From: Histomonas meleagridis
Lineage: Eukaryota > Parabasalia > Tritrichomonadida > Dientamoebidae
Direction: 5' to 3'
Length of the DNA: 64,000 nucleotides
Assembly: GCA_020186115.1 (NCBI GenBank)
Contig: WSYJ01000162.1
Location: forward strand, 1-64,000
Part shown: positions 43,203 to 55,906 of the stretch, piece by piece
Position numbering within the stretch: the first letter of the stretch is position 1
How the letters are laid out: every line of letters begins with the position of its first letter
Notes under the pieces: model-generated
What the model was told of the DNA's origin: nothing
The model's database searches: none
Seen by the model: the letters and a program-made list of their open reading frames with translations, nothing else
Program-made: the position numbers and the translations under genes

Positions 43203-43331
43203 ACCTAACTTACCAAGGTTTTATTCCTCTTTATACTTTATGTATTTTTTTCTTGTTTCTCATTATATACTGTTATTTTTTCTTATTCTTTTCATTTCTT
43301 GAAATCTCTGAGTTTTACAGGTAAGTTAGGT
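43203..43331. promoter_or_regulatory. 12-bp inverted repeat upstream of the helicase gene
   Basis: ACCTAACTTACC (43203-43214) and its exact reverse complement GGTAAGTTAGGT (43320-43331) flank 105 bp of AT-rich DNA immediately before the helicase ATG. It could be an operator, an origin or part of an element end. Function is not known. Confidence 0.4.
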
Positions 43332-43438
43332 TAGGAGTAAGTCTTAAATTTATTTTATTTTCCGCACATGTTACCGTAAACTTGACCGTTAATTATTAAT
43401 TTCAGTCATCCTCTCGTCGTTAATGCTTTCTTTTATGT

Positions 43439-43484
43439 AGCGCGTATTGCTGCGAGCGTATCACGCGAAGCAGCAATAGTCGCT
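43439..43484. other. Hairpin at the element B / element A junction
   Basis: TATTGCTGC (43445-43453) pairs exactly with GCAGCAATA (43470-43478), with an inner GCG/CGC stem and an outer AGCG/CGCT stem. It is followed by a (GT)n run and then the broken end of element A pPolB. It may be an element terminus or a breakpoint structure. Confidence 0.5.
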
Positions 43485-43489
43485 GTGTG

Positions 43490-44993
43490 TGTGTGTACAT
43501 ATAAGCTCCATAAAGATCTATATAATAATACTTACCTATTAAATGTATTTGTTGCCATATATTTTTAGGAAATATCCATTTATTACGTATTTTATTAGCT
43601 ATATCACCTGATAATTCGTATACACCATTAAAACAACCATACTCATACATAATCTTTAACACTAAATCACTATATCTATAATATTTTACAACATTAATAT
43701 TTAATTTTAATTTATTATTAATAATATTTTGTAATTCATTTAATCTATATCCTAATTCTTTATCAGTTATATCATATCCAAATAACTTCTTGCTATGTTT
43801 CATTATTTTTAACAAATTTGAGTATAAACTCCTTATCAGGTATTTTTATTAATTTATAATTATTATAAGGTTTAATTACTGCTTTGTAGCTCCAACATAA
43901 TTTATTATAAATGTTGATATCGATAGGTTTTAATAAATTATATTGTTTCATAACATCAATTAAAGAATATATATATATATTCATCCGTATATTCGATGGG
44001 TTTAGATTTATTATAATTTGTAATACTATCAATTGATATATTAACATTTCCATTCAACATATGATGATTATATATAATTATTAATTTTATACTTTTATCA
44101 TATTGTTTTCCATAATCTCTGTGAGTAAAACCTTTGTTAGCCATATATCTAATATTAATATGAATTTTTAATAAATCAGATATATCTTTTAATTGTTATA
44201 ATGGAACTGTTCTAGTATTGATAAATGATCTTAGCATATTAATCTCATTTACTGTAAATAAATTACTAGCAATAAATGATTGAACTAAACAAGATTCATT
44301 AATAATATCAATGTTGATGTTATTGAAAATACCATACTTAGTGAGATCTATATTAGTTATAATAATATAAGGGAAAAATCCTGGATTAACTCTTTAACTA
44401 TTTTTTAAATTTTCGAATTCAAATTTTATAGATATAATATTTTTGAAAGTGTCTAATGCCAATGTATTAGAATCACTAATATTATATTTTTCATTAATAA
44501 TATCATATAAGAAATTAACAGTATTCATATTTCCATGATAGTAAGATATATTATTATCATCACCAATTATTGTCATTCTAATATCTTTATTGATCTTAGC
44601 ACCAACTGATTTAATAGCATACATTAAAGCATATAATATAATGTTATGTTATTTATTAATATTATTATAAGTAAAATCTTTTTGTAATAATAATTTATTT
44701 ATTAAATCTTTAGTTATATCATTAATAGATTTATTTTTTCCAACAGGTTTCTCTGCAAATTCTTTATCTGATAAAGCCATATTATAATAATCATCAAATG
44801 AATCATATTCTGATAAACCTTTCTTAATTTTATATTGTAGCTGATTATACGATAATTTAGTATACTTATTATTTCTTTCATCAAATACTTTATATTTGAT
44901 AGTAGTATTTATATGTTCAAAATTATCTGGTAGAGTATATCCATATTTATTATATAGATTTTTAACTGTTTTAGTATTTAATCTCTTTGGCAT
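43490..44993 (-). pseudogene. Element A pPolB, right copy, truncated at palm motif A
   Basis: Longer than the left fragment. 'MPKRLNTKTVKNLYNKYGYT' at the start, 'IKLIIIYNHHMLNG' mid-gene, 'LFGYDITDKELGYRLNELQN' and 'GCFNGVYELSGDIANKI', ending in palm motif A 'YYYIDLYGAYM', where a (GT)n tract replaces the gene. In-frame UAA at 44649 and 44394 and near 44195, facing Gly/Ser, Lys and Ser of B, plus at least two frameshifts (near 43975 and 43800). So unlike B, stops here do not track Glu. It looks like decay. Confidence 0.65.
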
Positions 44994-45063
44994 TATATTT
45001 ATTAAAAATAAAAAAAAATAAAATTTATGAATTTTATTTAAAAAAAAATCAAAGATAGTATAT

Positions 45064-45824
45064 TTCAACATTATATAAAATACTAAACGATGTAATTGAT
45101 TATACTATATTATCATATGATTATGAACATTATAATAGAATTGATATAAATCTCCCTAGTCCACCTACTAGAAAATCTAAAATGATAATAACATCATTAA
45201 CTTCTAAATGTCCTATAGTTGTTATTGAAAAAGATGATTATATACAAATTAATAATAAGAAATATACTTTTAATAAGCAATATACTAATATTAATAGTGA
45301 ATCATTTATAATATTACTAAATGAACTAATAATTGAAACAGGAATAACTGCTGAAATAGATGAATGTGAGAGAATAATATTTACCAGTAATAATCAATTT
45401 ATTATTAATAGTTATAGTTATAATATATTTCAATTATCAGGTTTATATGATCAAATACTACCATTACCTGCTAGTTATAATAATGAAAATAATAAATACG
45501 AAATTTCAGCAAAATCAGTAGGAAACTATCTTTCAACACCAATATTATATATAGTATCAAACTTAGGAAAAAAGTAGTTATAGAAATTTAAATAATAATC
45601 TTAATATATCGAAAATAATATTAAGAGTAAATAATAGTTTCAGTGCTAATTATTCTATAATAGTTAATAATGCAGATTTTGCAGTAGAAATGAATACTAA
45701 TGATTTATCTCATTTTAAATTAATATTGGTAAACGCTAACTTACATGAAATATATTTATTATATCCAATGTATATCACTATAAGTATAAGTGGTATGTCA
45801 GAAATGAATGAAAATATTCAATAA
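45064..45824 (+). CDS. Element A virion-type protein, right copy
   Basis: Same protein as 27210-27970. Here one extra A near 45570 shifts the frame after '...LYIVSNLGK', splitting it at 45577. In the left copy the frame is intact. Confidence 0.5.
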
Positions 45825-45859
45825 TGTTATATATTTTATTTTTTATTTAAAAAGTATTT

Positions 45860-46327
45860 ATGATAAATAAAGATAGTAAATTTAAAGAGATTGATGATAA
45901 CTCTAATAATATAAGTAAAATTATATAAGGATGTATTAAATAATGCTTTAATTAGACCTATTCATGAGGAATACCTTTTATCTCGATATGGTATATGTGC
46001 TTTTATAGCTCCTATTAAAAATTATCTGCATATCAGGAAGTTATATTTAATGAACCATTTTTTGAATTAATTGTTATATGTGTTCAAACTGTAAAATCTA
46101 TACCTAAAGATCTAAAAAGAACATTAAGTGATATAATATTATTTCCAGGCATATCAAAAGAATGTTTTTATGAGTTAATGAAAAATAGTCCTCCTAGTTA
46201 TTTTAATGTTGATAAGATGTGGAATGAATATCATAAAATCAAAGATCAACACACCAGATTCAATAATATATATATGAAAGCTAGAAGAATTACCTTAACT
46301 TTACCAAAAAGTATTGAGAAAAAATAA
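45860..46327 (+). pseudogene. Element A packaging ATPase relic with internal deletion, right copy
   Basis: 'RPIHEEYLLSRYGICAFIAP' is followed by a frameshift and loss of Walker A (GSGKS absent). Then 'NEPFFELIVICVQTVKSIPK' joins two segments that in element B lie more than 100 residues apart ('FELITIC' and 'VIICVQT'), so Walker B is gone too. The end 'KARRITLTLPKSIEKK' is conserved. It cannot be a working ATPase. Confidence 0.7.
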
Positions 46328-46367
46328 AATGCTTTTTTATTATATATAATAATATGTTTTTTTATAT

Positions 46368-46655
46368 ATGAATATGGAATCATTTGAAGAGTATATTAAA
46401 TCTGAATATAACGATAAATATAAAGTTGTTAATATTAAATATTCTCATAATATATTAACGAAAATAGGTAAAAAGACTAGAACAGCTATCAAACAATGTG
46501 TTATCTTTGTTAATGTTAAGTTTTACGATGATAAACTTAATATATTAAATGCTTTAAATCTTAAATTTATTAATAATATGCTTGCTAAAATATCAGAAAA
46601 AAAGCTTACTAATATATCATCTTCTGAAGTTAATAATAAGTTATATGAATGCTAA
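46368..46655 (+). CDS. Element A small gene vS1, right copy
   Basis: Identical in frame to 26441-26728. Preceded by an A/T palindrome block (46330-46350). Its TAA overlaps the vS2 start. Confidence 0.6.
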   Translation: MNMESFEEYIKSEYNDKYKVVNIKYSHNILTKIGKKTRTAIKQCVIFVNVKFYDDKLNILNALNLKFINNMLAKISEKKLTNISSSEVNNKLYEC

Positions 46656-46840
46656 GAATGAAATAATCAAATGAATCAAAAATAAACTAACAGAAAAATG
46701 TGATAAGATCAAATCTAAAATTAATGATCTAAATGAATGTTTTTGTATTTCAGATGATATATCAAATATTGAAAGTCCCAATAAAAATTCAAATCAAAAA
46801 AGTAATTGATAAAGATAAGCATGTAAAGTTTGATATGTAA
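46645..46840 (+). CDS. Element A small gene vS2, right copy
   Basis: As the left copy: in-frame TGA at codon 10 (Arg in element B) and one A-run frameshift near 46800 before the conserved end 'KFDM'. Confidence 0.4.
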
Positions 46841-47009
46841 AAGCATTATATAGTTATAATTTATTAAAACTATTATTTTAGTTCATATGAAGAATTCAAG
46901 CCAATAAATTGGCGTTCAAAAGTGCAACTGTTCAGAATTATTTTTGAACGATAAATTTGTTGAAAATATAGTTATTTTTAATGATGTTTAAATTACGATA
47001 ATCTTTGTA

Positions 47010-47730
47010 TAATTTATCTATAAAAATGAATAATGTATAATTACGATAAATTTGATTAAAACTCTTGTTTGTCCACAACGTCCTGGATGTCCACGGTCGT
47101 CCTATGACATTTAACTTCTCCTAAAACTCACCCACAACACGCAATTATGCAACAATTATTATACAATAAATGCTTATTTGCTTATAAAAAATATTTTTAA
47201 TAATACCTATTTATAAAGGACAAAGACGGACAATATTATTATTATTATTCTGTTAAAATATTTATTTCACAAACAATTTATTTCAACGATTATATTTCTC
47301 AACAATTTATATTTCAACAATATATATTATTGTTAATTATATGTCCTAGATGAGATATAAAAACTATAATATAATTATTACGCAAAAGAGCATATATACA
47401 ATCATTATGTTGAAATATATTTTTCAACAATATTATGTCCGACTATGTCCTTTATAAATAGGTATTATTAAAATAATTTACTACGCAACAATATAATATA
47501 TACAACATTATAACGTTAGGAATATATCATTGTTGCGAACTTAAAAATATGAAAAATTACAGACACGATGTTTTTATGTAATTTTATAATTGTTGCGAAA
47601 TTGCGTGTTGCGGGTAAGTTTTATAAGTAGTTAAATGTCCTAGGACAACCGTGGACATCATGGACATGCAGGACATATTATAATTTTCATCAATTTTATA
47701 GTATTTCTACAATATTCATTCATTATATAT
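47010..47730. repeat. Foldback element, right copy
   Basis: Mirror of 25365-26085, near identical. TGTCC-rich outer inverted arms and the same central AT-rich spacer. Confidence 0.7.
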
Positions 47731-47779
47731 TATTATTATCATTATGTTAGGGATATATATTTAAAAAAGTTGACTTTTT

Positions 47780-47900
47780 TATATTTTACTGAGCGCACGT
47801 AGTGAGTGAAGCTTGAGCCGAAGGCGATATAACACACACCGAGCGAAGCGAAGTGGGGGAGTGAAACGAAGTGAAATCTCCCCTGTGTGTGTATTGATAT
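47780..47900. other. GC-rich junction with hairpin, right copy
   Basis: Mirror of 25195-25315, with the same (GT)n/(CA)n edge against the fibre relic. Confidence 0.5.
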
Positions 47901-49108
47901 TACGACTTGCTGACATAATTCTACATTTGATGTCATTACCTACTATTAAATCTTTCTCAATCTTAGTCCATTTATTAAATTCATTATATGATATTTCTGT
48001 TAAAGCCTAATTTATATTGATTAAAATATCATTTGTTAAATATTGATCATGTGTATGATTTATTAATGAAAAATTATTAATAGATAAATTCTTGATAGTA
48101 TCAACTTCTATATTACCATTTACTTTTAAATCTTGATTTATAACAGTATATATTTCAAAAATATCCTCCTCCTCGTTAGTTCCGATATAATCTTTATTAG
48201 AAATAATTCCTGTCAACTTATTATCGATATTTTCTAAATTTGCACTTGTTAAATAATCAGTATGTATAATTTAATAATGAATATCTATCATCATGGTTAT
48301 GATCGTTTAAAAAAATATTATCAGTAGATATGTTATTAATAGAATTACAATTTATATTACCAGCATTGCTAAAACTAATTGTTTTACCTCCTTTTGCTTG
48401 AAAACTTATAGTATCAGTTAAAGCTCTCATTCTCCAAGTATTATCTTTATTATAATCATCTTTATAATGAAAATCAATATATTCTCCTACTTCCATAACA
48501 CCATTTGTTTTAACAGTAGCTATACAAGGTATGTTTATTGCTGTATTAGATCCTCCGCCAGAACTATCATAAATATAATATCCATTTATTTTTATAGCAG
48601 TTAGATTACCGTTAACATTTAAATCGTTATCAATAATGTTATGTGTATGTGATATTAAAGAATATCTTTCATCATGATTATGATTCTTCGAAGCAAAATT
48701 CTCTGTAGAATAACCATTAATATTATTTACTAACATATCAGATGTTTTAACACTATTACTTTCCTGATCGATTTTAATAAATTCCTTATATAAGTCCAAT
48801 ACTTTATCAATATTACTAAACATTTGATTTAGATAAGCATTATTCATTATATTAGATCCTGTAATAATATCACTTACTAAATAATCGTTTATTAAAACAA
48901 GACCTTTGATACTGGAATCTAGAGGATTAATTATTAAATGACATCTTCCATAAGTAAATATTATAAATAATTTATCTACACTATTAATTGTTAATGAACA
49001 AATACCATTAGATAAGGTATCAGAAGTTTTACTATGTTTATAATATACTACACTATTTTTATTCATTAAAGATTTAAGTATAGTTTCAATTCTATTAGAT
49101 TCAATCAT
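47896..49108 (-). pseudogene. Element A fibre-like protein, right copy, truncated
   Basis: Same reading as 23987-25199: open for 283 codons (49108-48257), one-base shift, second block 48216-48007, TAG, then the GC-rich junction. Confidence 0.6.
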
Positions 49109-49125
49109 ATTTTATACTAATTAAA

Positions 49126-50483
49126 ATGAGAACTGAAAAGCAACTTACTACTCATGCATCAGAATTACCTATAGAACAAAAATTATACTAATTTAGATAT
49201 TGAAGAATATGAAAGAGATTTAACTAATGTAAATAAAAATAATGGTTATACATTTCGTCATCCACAACGTTGGTTAGAATCCCCTAGTCAAAATAAAGTA
49301 GTTGGAATAAGACGTTTAGAAATCATACCTACATCACATGTAATTGCATTAAAATGTATTGTAAAAAATGGAGATAAAGAACAAAAAAGAAACTATAGTT
49401 AGTATTCAAATAATGAGTCATAATAATTTATTACTATAGAAATACCTTTACGAATACCATTATCATATTTCTTATTATTATTTAATATGAGATATTATCC
49501 AAACTGGGATGGTAAAATTATCAATAGAATTAATGCCATCGTATCAAAATTTGGTAATAGTTCCAATTGTTGATATGTCTAAAGTTCAAGATACAGTCTT
49601 ACAAAATGATTATAAAATAGATTTTAGTTTCAGAAATATTAATGAAACTGTTAATAATAATATTAATAAAACAACTAATACAACCGTCATATCACAAACA
49701 TTTAAATATAATACACAAATTACAAAAGATGTTAAAATTAAATTAGTAGAATATATGTTAAAAATTGATGTATTTAATGCATTATTTGCTAAATATGTCC
49801 AGACCCCATTATTATTTCCAATACATATATGTGAAGTGAGAGATTTTACACAACCATTATTGAAAAATAATGATTTAGATACTGCTGCTACGATAGGTGT
49901 AAGACATTGTGATACATTGTTTACAGTATTTAGAATAAATCAATATAGTAGAACGTGCTTTATTAACCCACAATTAGAATATAGATTTAATATTGATTGT
50001 AAAATATCTTCAAGAGAATCATATGAAACTATCAATGATTCTAAACATTTAAATATGACATTGGATGCATTGAATTTAAATGTTAGTTTATTAAGTAGTA
50101 TAAATAATGATATTAAAACTTCATTACAACCATATTATTATAAATATGTATATGATGATGATAGTTCTAGAATAACAAAAAAACAAGTTTGGCATGGTAA
50201 AGATAATAGTAATTTTTTCATTGGTTTACCATTTGCTGAGGGTGAAGATTTTCAAGGTGGTATCTCTACAACTGGCACTGTTCAAATAGAATTACATGGT
50301 AATAGAATACCCAGTAGTAAAGGTGGTAGTAATAGTATTTTAAATATGGATTTCATATCACCAGTTGGCATATATTTCGAAGATGCTATATTAAAAATTT
50401 GTTTAATGAAACCAGATGGTGGATCTCAAATAGAAATTACCAACGCATCTATTGAACAAGTTTTAGCTGGATTTACTAGATAA
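49126..50483 (+). CDS. Element A major capsid-like protein, right copy, frameshifted
   Basis: As 22613-23969. It differs by an extra T near 49515 that breaks 'NWDGKLS', while the left copy is in frame there. The other frameshifts (near 49180 and 49390-49430) are shared. The open C-terminal 324 codons end at TAA 50481-50483. Confidence 0.5.
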
Positions 50484-50509
50484 AAATATTTTTAATTTTA
50501 TATGTTTTT

Positions 50510-50842
50510 TTAATATTTTTCTTCACCAGAGCATACAGTAATATCATTAATGTTATGATTATACATTAATATATATCTACCTTTTTTAACATTATGTAAT
50601 GGTGGTTTAATTTTTATATTAATAAATTTATTATAGTTATCATTATCATATATATTATATATATTATTAATACCTAATTTTTTACATTTTTTAATATTAT
50701 TACTATTTGCAACTATTACAACATATTTATATATTACTAAATCATTAATATAAAAATTGATTAATTCAATATATGATATTTGTTTAATAATAAATATTTT
50801 ATTTAATTTCATTTTTTTAATAATATTAAATATATCAGTCAT
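50510..50842 (-). CDS. Element A gene vY, right copy
   Basis: Identical to 22254-22586. Intact 110-residue frame, divergent from vX with the A/T palindrome between them. Confidence 0.6.
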   Translation of the reverse strand: MTDIFNIIKKMKLNKIFIIKQISYIELINFYINDLVIYKYVVIVANSNNIKKCKKLGINNIYNIYDNDNYNKFINIKIKPPLHNVKKGRYILMYNHNINDITVCSGEEKY

Positions 50843-50869
50843 ATATACTTTTTTATATATAATAAAAAT

Positions 50870-51466
50870 ATGTCAGTTCCACATTCTCATGTATTAAGTT
50901 GTTCAAAATGATTCCTCGCAAAAGTAAATACAAATATTAATTCACCACAGCAAAACCAAAATGTTAATGTTGTTGTAAATCCTTTTGAAGCATCACATGA
51001 TGCCGGGTTATGTAATAACCTTAAAGTTGATGTTAAATATCCATATAATAACAATAATAATGAACTTACTGTAGAAAGAAGCATAGAAACAGCAAATGAA
51101 TTAAACAATAATATTCAACAAATTATTCATAATAAAAATAATCTTATTCAAGCATTAATTTTAATAATAGATATTATTGAAAATAACCCATTAATAGTAA
51201 ATAAGTATGTTATTGCTGAAGAAAATGAACTAATCAAATTAATACAGTTATTATGTGATACTGATGAAATAAAATTATTAAAAGCAGATACTGATAGTTA
51301 TTGTTGTAAAAGCAATCCTTATGATTATGTTAGTAAAATATATGTTAAGAAGAATAATGAAACATTTAATTTAAAATATACTTATCCAGATGTCATAGAA
51401 TTTCTTGATAAACGACATATCAGTTTAAAATTTGTAAAATCTACAGGGTTAATTTATAAACAGTAA
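50870..51466 (+). CDS. Element A gene vX, right copy, one in-frame UGA
   Basis: 198 codons in one frame from ATG 50870 to TAA 51464-51466 with a single TGA (50909-50911) in 'LSCSK*FLAKV', where element B has Gly (GGA). The left arm has one more A just here. Conserved core 'ENNPLIVNKYVIAEENELIK' and 'YDYVSKIYVKK'. Role unknown. Presence in both elements in the same divergent pair with vY suggests a viral core function. Confidence 0.6.
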
Positions 51467-51997
51467 TATTTTATAAAATATTAATATATTATTTGTATAT
51501 TTTTATTTATAAAAAAATAATGAATTTTACAATGATATATATTTTACTTTTATCGACAATATACATAAAGGGGATTTGAAACCATATGCAAAGCATCACA
51601 ATGGAATTGTGAAGTGTGTCTGTCTGTTTTTTTTTTTTTTTTTTTAAATAGTAAAAATTGAATTATATTTACCATCAATCATTAAAGCTTCTATCGGCAC
51701 TTATCGTTGTAGCTAATGTTTGATGTAAACTATGCAAAAGTCGAATTTGGCACTTTTTTGAGTGAAAGAATAAATTTATTTTGTGCTAATCATGATATTA
51801 TTCTTAGTTATTCATTAATCATAGATGCAACATTGTATATATATTATATATTCATAATATCAAGATCGTAGGATGATCGCTATATGCGATGGTACAAAAT
51901 CGCAAGTTGAGTTTTATATGTTATTAATAGAAACATAATTATTTCTAAAATTAAAGATTAGTATACTTAAAATATTATTGATTTATTGAGAAAAATT
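51467..51997. other. Boundary region between element A and host repeat, right copy
   Basis: No gene seen; mirror of 21117-21628. A poly-T run near 51628. Confidence 0.4.
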
Positions 51998-52870
51998 TTG
52001 GGTAAATAAAATGATGATATTGATATTGCAATAGAAGGATGTGATTGTCGTGCTTTTAATGAAAAATAAAATGAAATATTTCCAATACAAAAATACTGAT
52101 ATGTAAAAACTTATCACAATTGAACACATTTTATTAATAATGAATTTTGGATTGATATTTGTTCTTTAAGACTGATGATTTTACTTATTCAGATACAAAT
52201 TCACTTGGAAAACCATTATCCGATGCGATATACATATGGTTTTGAAAATATATTTTATATTTCTTGCTTGATTTTAATGAGCGGACTCCATTGTAAAAAT
52301 TGTCATGTGCGTTCTAACAACAACACTGAAATTTAAAACCAGCAACTAAAATTAAATGTTGTAAAATTGTTAGCCAAAAAAAGCAGAACAAGCAGAAGAA
52401 GACGCTAAGAAATGAGTTGCTGAATACAAGCATCAAGTAATCATTGAAGAGGAAGATGATGATGGTGAATTTGATGATTCTCAATGTCATGATATTTTGG
52501 TTACTAAATATTTCGTTGTGGCAAAACATTTGAAAACAAATATATTGCTCTTGAATATTTGAGTTTGCATGGATTTAGGTTTTCATATCTAGAAAAATTT
52601 AAAGACAGAAAAAAGGTTTATTGAACACCTTGTCGAGAAAGTTATTGTTGATAATTGTTGTGTATGTTGTTCTTGTCAATTCAAGAAACTTTCTTCCATT
52701 GCGTGATCACGCAATTTCTTTTAAGGAAGAATTACCAGATTATTACGCAATGGGAACTTGTGTTTGTGAGTACAACCAATGCATTGATGAAAATGATGAA
52801 ATGCGCTTATGTCCGATGAATGAAATAAAATCGCTGTCTTTATCATCGTAACCGTCAATTTTCAAAACGA
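51998..52870 (+). pseudogene. Zinc-finger repeat copy R5 with CCA-transferase relic
   Basis: Mirror of R4. Readable parts: 'NDDIDIAI' after an in-frame UAA, 'FWIDICSLR', 'LHCKNCHVRSNNNTEI', 'AKKAEQAEEDAKK' then TGA then 'VAEYKHQVIIEEEDDD', and the 'CCVCCSCQF' block in another frame. Useful as a decay control for R2. Confidence 0.45.
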
Positions 52871-53162
52871 ATTTTATTCAAACGGTTGGTAGTAAATTTT
52901 TATTCATTTTAATGATCTGAATAAATTAAAAAGCTTAATTAATATGTATAGCTCAAATGAGAAAAAAATAACCAAAGAAATATAATTAAAACAATAACAG
53001 GTACCTAAAGCTGTGATATGTTCATATTATGATAATATTTTTTTTAAATTTCGGATTATATATTTCTTCAAATTCTAATAGGCAATTCGAATAACAAAAA
53101 TAGCTCACTAATGAGATTTACTTTTAAAAGTATGGATGGATCCATCGTTTGTGAAAGAGATT

Positions 53163-53875
53163 TCATTCATATTTTTGAATATCTTCATTATAAAATGCAT
53201 CTTCATAAAAAATAAAGTGGTTCATATGTATTTAAGTTCGATCTTCTAGTATTTTCTTTTTTTTGAACCTTTCTTTTCTTTTTTCATTTGGTTTATTCCT
53301 TTCTTTTGCTCATATTGTTCACTATCACATGATTCTTCGTTCTCAATACATTCCTTCTGACTTTTAGAAGTTTTTTTTGGATTCTTTCTTTTTTCAATGG
53401 GTGAAATTGGTTTTGATATTTTTTTTGTTTTAACTTTTGTTATCTTTTTTGTTCTTGTTTTGATAGATCTTCTAAATGTTTTAAATTCAAGTGTTAACAA
53501 TCCTACCACGTTCTTGCTTTTATTTATTGTTGATTGCTTCAAATAAAAGTTTTTAATAATTTTTTTGTTTATTTTGTTTAATTTTGATATTGAAAATATT
53601 ATTGTGTCTACAATCTTAATCTTATGATATTCATCAATGAATTGATATATATCAATAAATAATGAATCTAATTTAGGCTCTTTACATTTAAAAAAGAATT
53701 CATCATTCCATATAGGATTTTGCGTTTTTTTCTTGAATAGAAGAAACAAAACAATTGGTTGGGAATTGACTTCTTAGACATAAAGCAACAAATGTATTAG
53801 GTAGTGTCTCATTTTTCTCCATCATAATTTAAATATTGTGCTTTGGATACTTTCACATGAATTAATGCTGCCATG
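53163..53875 (-). CDS. C2-domain protein, right copy
   Basis: As 19237-19945, with the same A7 frame change (near 53735). One further A-run difference near 53257 ends the frame early ('KGSKKRKY'), where the left copy continues to '...NEDIQKYE'. Confidence 0.55.
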
Positions 53876-54174
53876 GACAACAATAAAATAATAAAAAATT
53901 TTATGTTAACTTATTTATAAAAAAGTAAAATTATACATAATAATGATAAAATAGTTTTTTTGTTTTTGTCTTCTAAATTTTTTACAATAATGAAATAAAA
54001 TACGTCTTCTTGTTGTATTCATAACTATCGTAAAAAAGTACATATGTACAGCCAGACATATTACAACAAAATTACAAAATTGACTCTTGCAAGAAGAAGT
54101 TACAATCCGAAGATAGTGCCGCCCTATAACTCCTCCTTTTAGATCATATTACATATAAATTTCTTCTTTCCAAA

Positions 54175-55010
54175 ATGAACCAAAGATGGAAAGAATCTGT
54201 AAATAAAAAAATCAAAAAATAGGGAGACACCCTATTTTTTCCTTAGCACAACCAAATTTTTGACATTGATATACGAACAGAATCAATCATTTCCACCATT
54301 TAGAAAAAAAATTAATCAAATATTTCAATTTCCAGACAAGACAAAACAGTTAATTTTATTCTCCAAGGACAAAAAATCAGTAATTATTTTTGTTTATGAA
54401 AATCAAGATTAATTACCAAAATTCAAAAATAAACGAAACAAAAATCTAAAAACTTCAATCACTTCACTCTGTTCTTCCATATTTAATCAAAAAACTTCAT
54501 AATTTAGTTTCGAAACAAGCTTCAGTTGAAACAATTTTAGAAGCCAAAGGAGCATAAGAACGAATTTAATAAAAATATACAAAACACAAAAACGAGAAAA
54601 TCAGCAACTTCGCAAACTAGTTAAAAAAACAGAAAACAAAAGAATCTCAACTCTCAATGAAGAACAAAACGAATTAATTCAAAATATTTTGGAATTAAAA
54701 AATGAATAATCAAGAAATTGAATAATTATTTCAAATTAATTACAAAAAAAATAAAAAGTTAAATGATGAAATATCAGAAAAAAATTAAAAAAATGCATAT
54801 GTGGAACTAAATAAACAGTTAAAAAACGATTTCCTCTTCCTTCAACTTTCCATTTTCTTGTGCACAAAATTTTTGAATAATTTACTTAATCTAACAGAAA
54901 TAAAGCAGAAGGCAACATTTCTACAGACGGAATTGAAACATCCTAAAGGGATTCACCAGAAATTAACCAATTTTTCTAACCCACCACTTTTTTTACTTTT
55001 TTTAATATAA
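54175..55010 (+). pseudogene. Coiled-coil pseudogene, right copy
   Basis: Mirror of 18024-18937 with about 85 bp deleted near 54990. The best open piece is 54801-55010. Many stops in all frames. Confidence 0.4.
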
Positions 55011-55141
55011 GCAAAATTGGAGAGAATAAAGGAAAAAAGAAAAACATTGCTTATGTTTCATCTTTTTATTATTTTCTTGAATCAAAACTTCAAAGACATC
55101 CAACAAAATAATATATTGAATGCTTCATCAAACTTCTAAAA

Positions 55142-55906
55142 ATGATATCAGAAGAAGCTGATTTTTATCTTTATAATAATGAATTAGGATTAGAAATACT
55201 TCAACTAAACACAAGTATACGATCTCTTTACATTAACTTTACGTATAAATCACCATATGACATTTGTAATATACAAAAATACAAAAAGCAATATGTTGAA
55301 ATTGCACAAAAAAATTATTATAAGTGAAAACCTTGACTCCATATGGAATTCCAAAATATGTTTACTTGAATATGTAAGTAATTTTCCGTATGATTATAAA
55401 TACATATTTTGGATTGATGTCGGGATAAATAAAAAGACGAATTTCACAGGACTTCAAATACCATCTCAAAAACGCGTTGAGAAAATATTTGAAACACATC
55501 CACAATTTTTAATCGAACTTAATGAGATACAATATCTTTCTGGCAAAGAATATGAGCCACTAAAAGAACTTGATCCGAATTTTGCTAATTTTGTAATTGG
55601 GGGATTTTTTGGTGGTCGAAGAGAATCCATTAAAAAACAAAAGAATTGTTCTTTAAAGTTCACGACTTATACCTTTCACAATGTAAAAATGTTGTCAGAG
55701 AAGAAAATGTTTTTAATGCATTGTTTATGTATTATCCAGATTACTTTATGGGATTGTACATAAAGTCTAAATGCTATAAGTGTGACGGCGGAATTTCATT
55801 CGTTTCGAATATAAATAGATGCGAATTAAATAATCAAATAATTTTCTCCAGAGTTGAAAACAATAAATTTGTATTAAAGAAAGAGAATTTGGGAAGATGG
55901 TTATAA
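55142..55906 (+). pseudogene. HtrL/YibB-like glycosyltransferase-type gene, right copy
   Basis: Joined over two frameshifts (near 55325 and 55655) the reading is about 255 residues. N-terminal 'LNTSIRSLYINFTYKSPYD', central 'YKYIFWIDVGINKKTNF' (the WID.G motif of the HtrL/YibB family), 'NFVIGGFFGGRRESIKK' and C-terminal 'EENVFNALFMYYPDYF'. The family is of GT-A-like fold and probably transfers sugars. The gene is convergent with the fringe-like gene, forming a small glycan cluster. Broken in both arms. Confidence 0.6.

Noticed and set aside
43320-43336. TTAGGTTAGG as a telomere-like end
   Set aside because: Only two imperfect units, better explained as half of the 12-bp inverted repeat.
43490-44993. 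In-frame UAA in element A pPolB as evidence for the same code
   Set aside because: They face Gly/Ser, Lys and Ser in element B and occur with frameshifts and truncation. Only element B gives consistent Glu positions.
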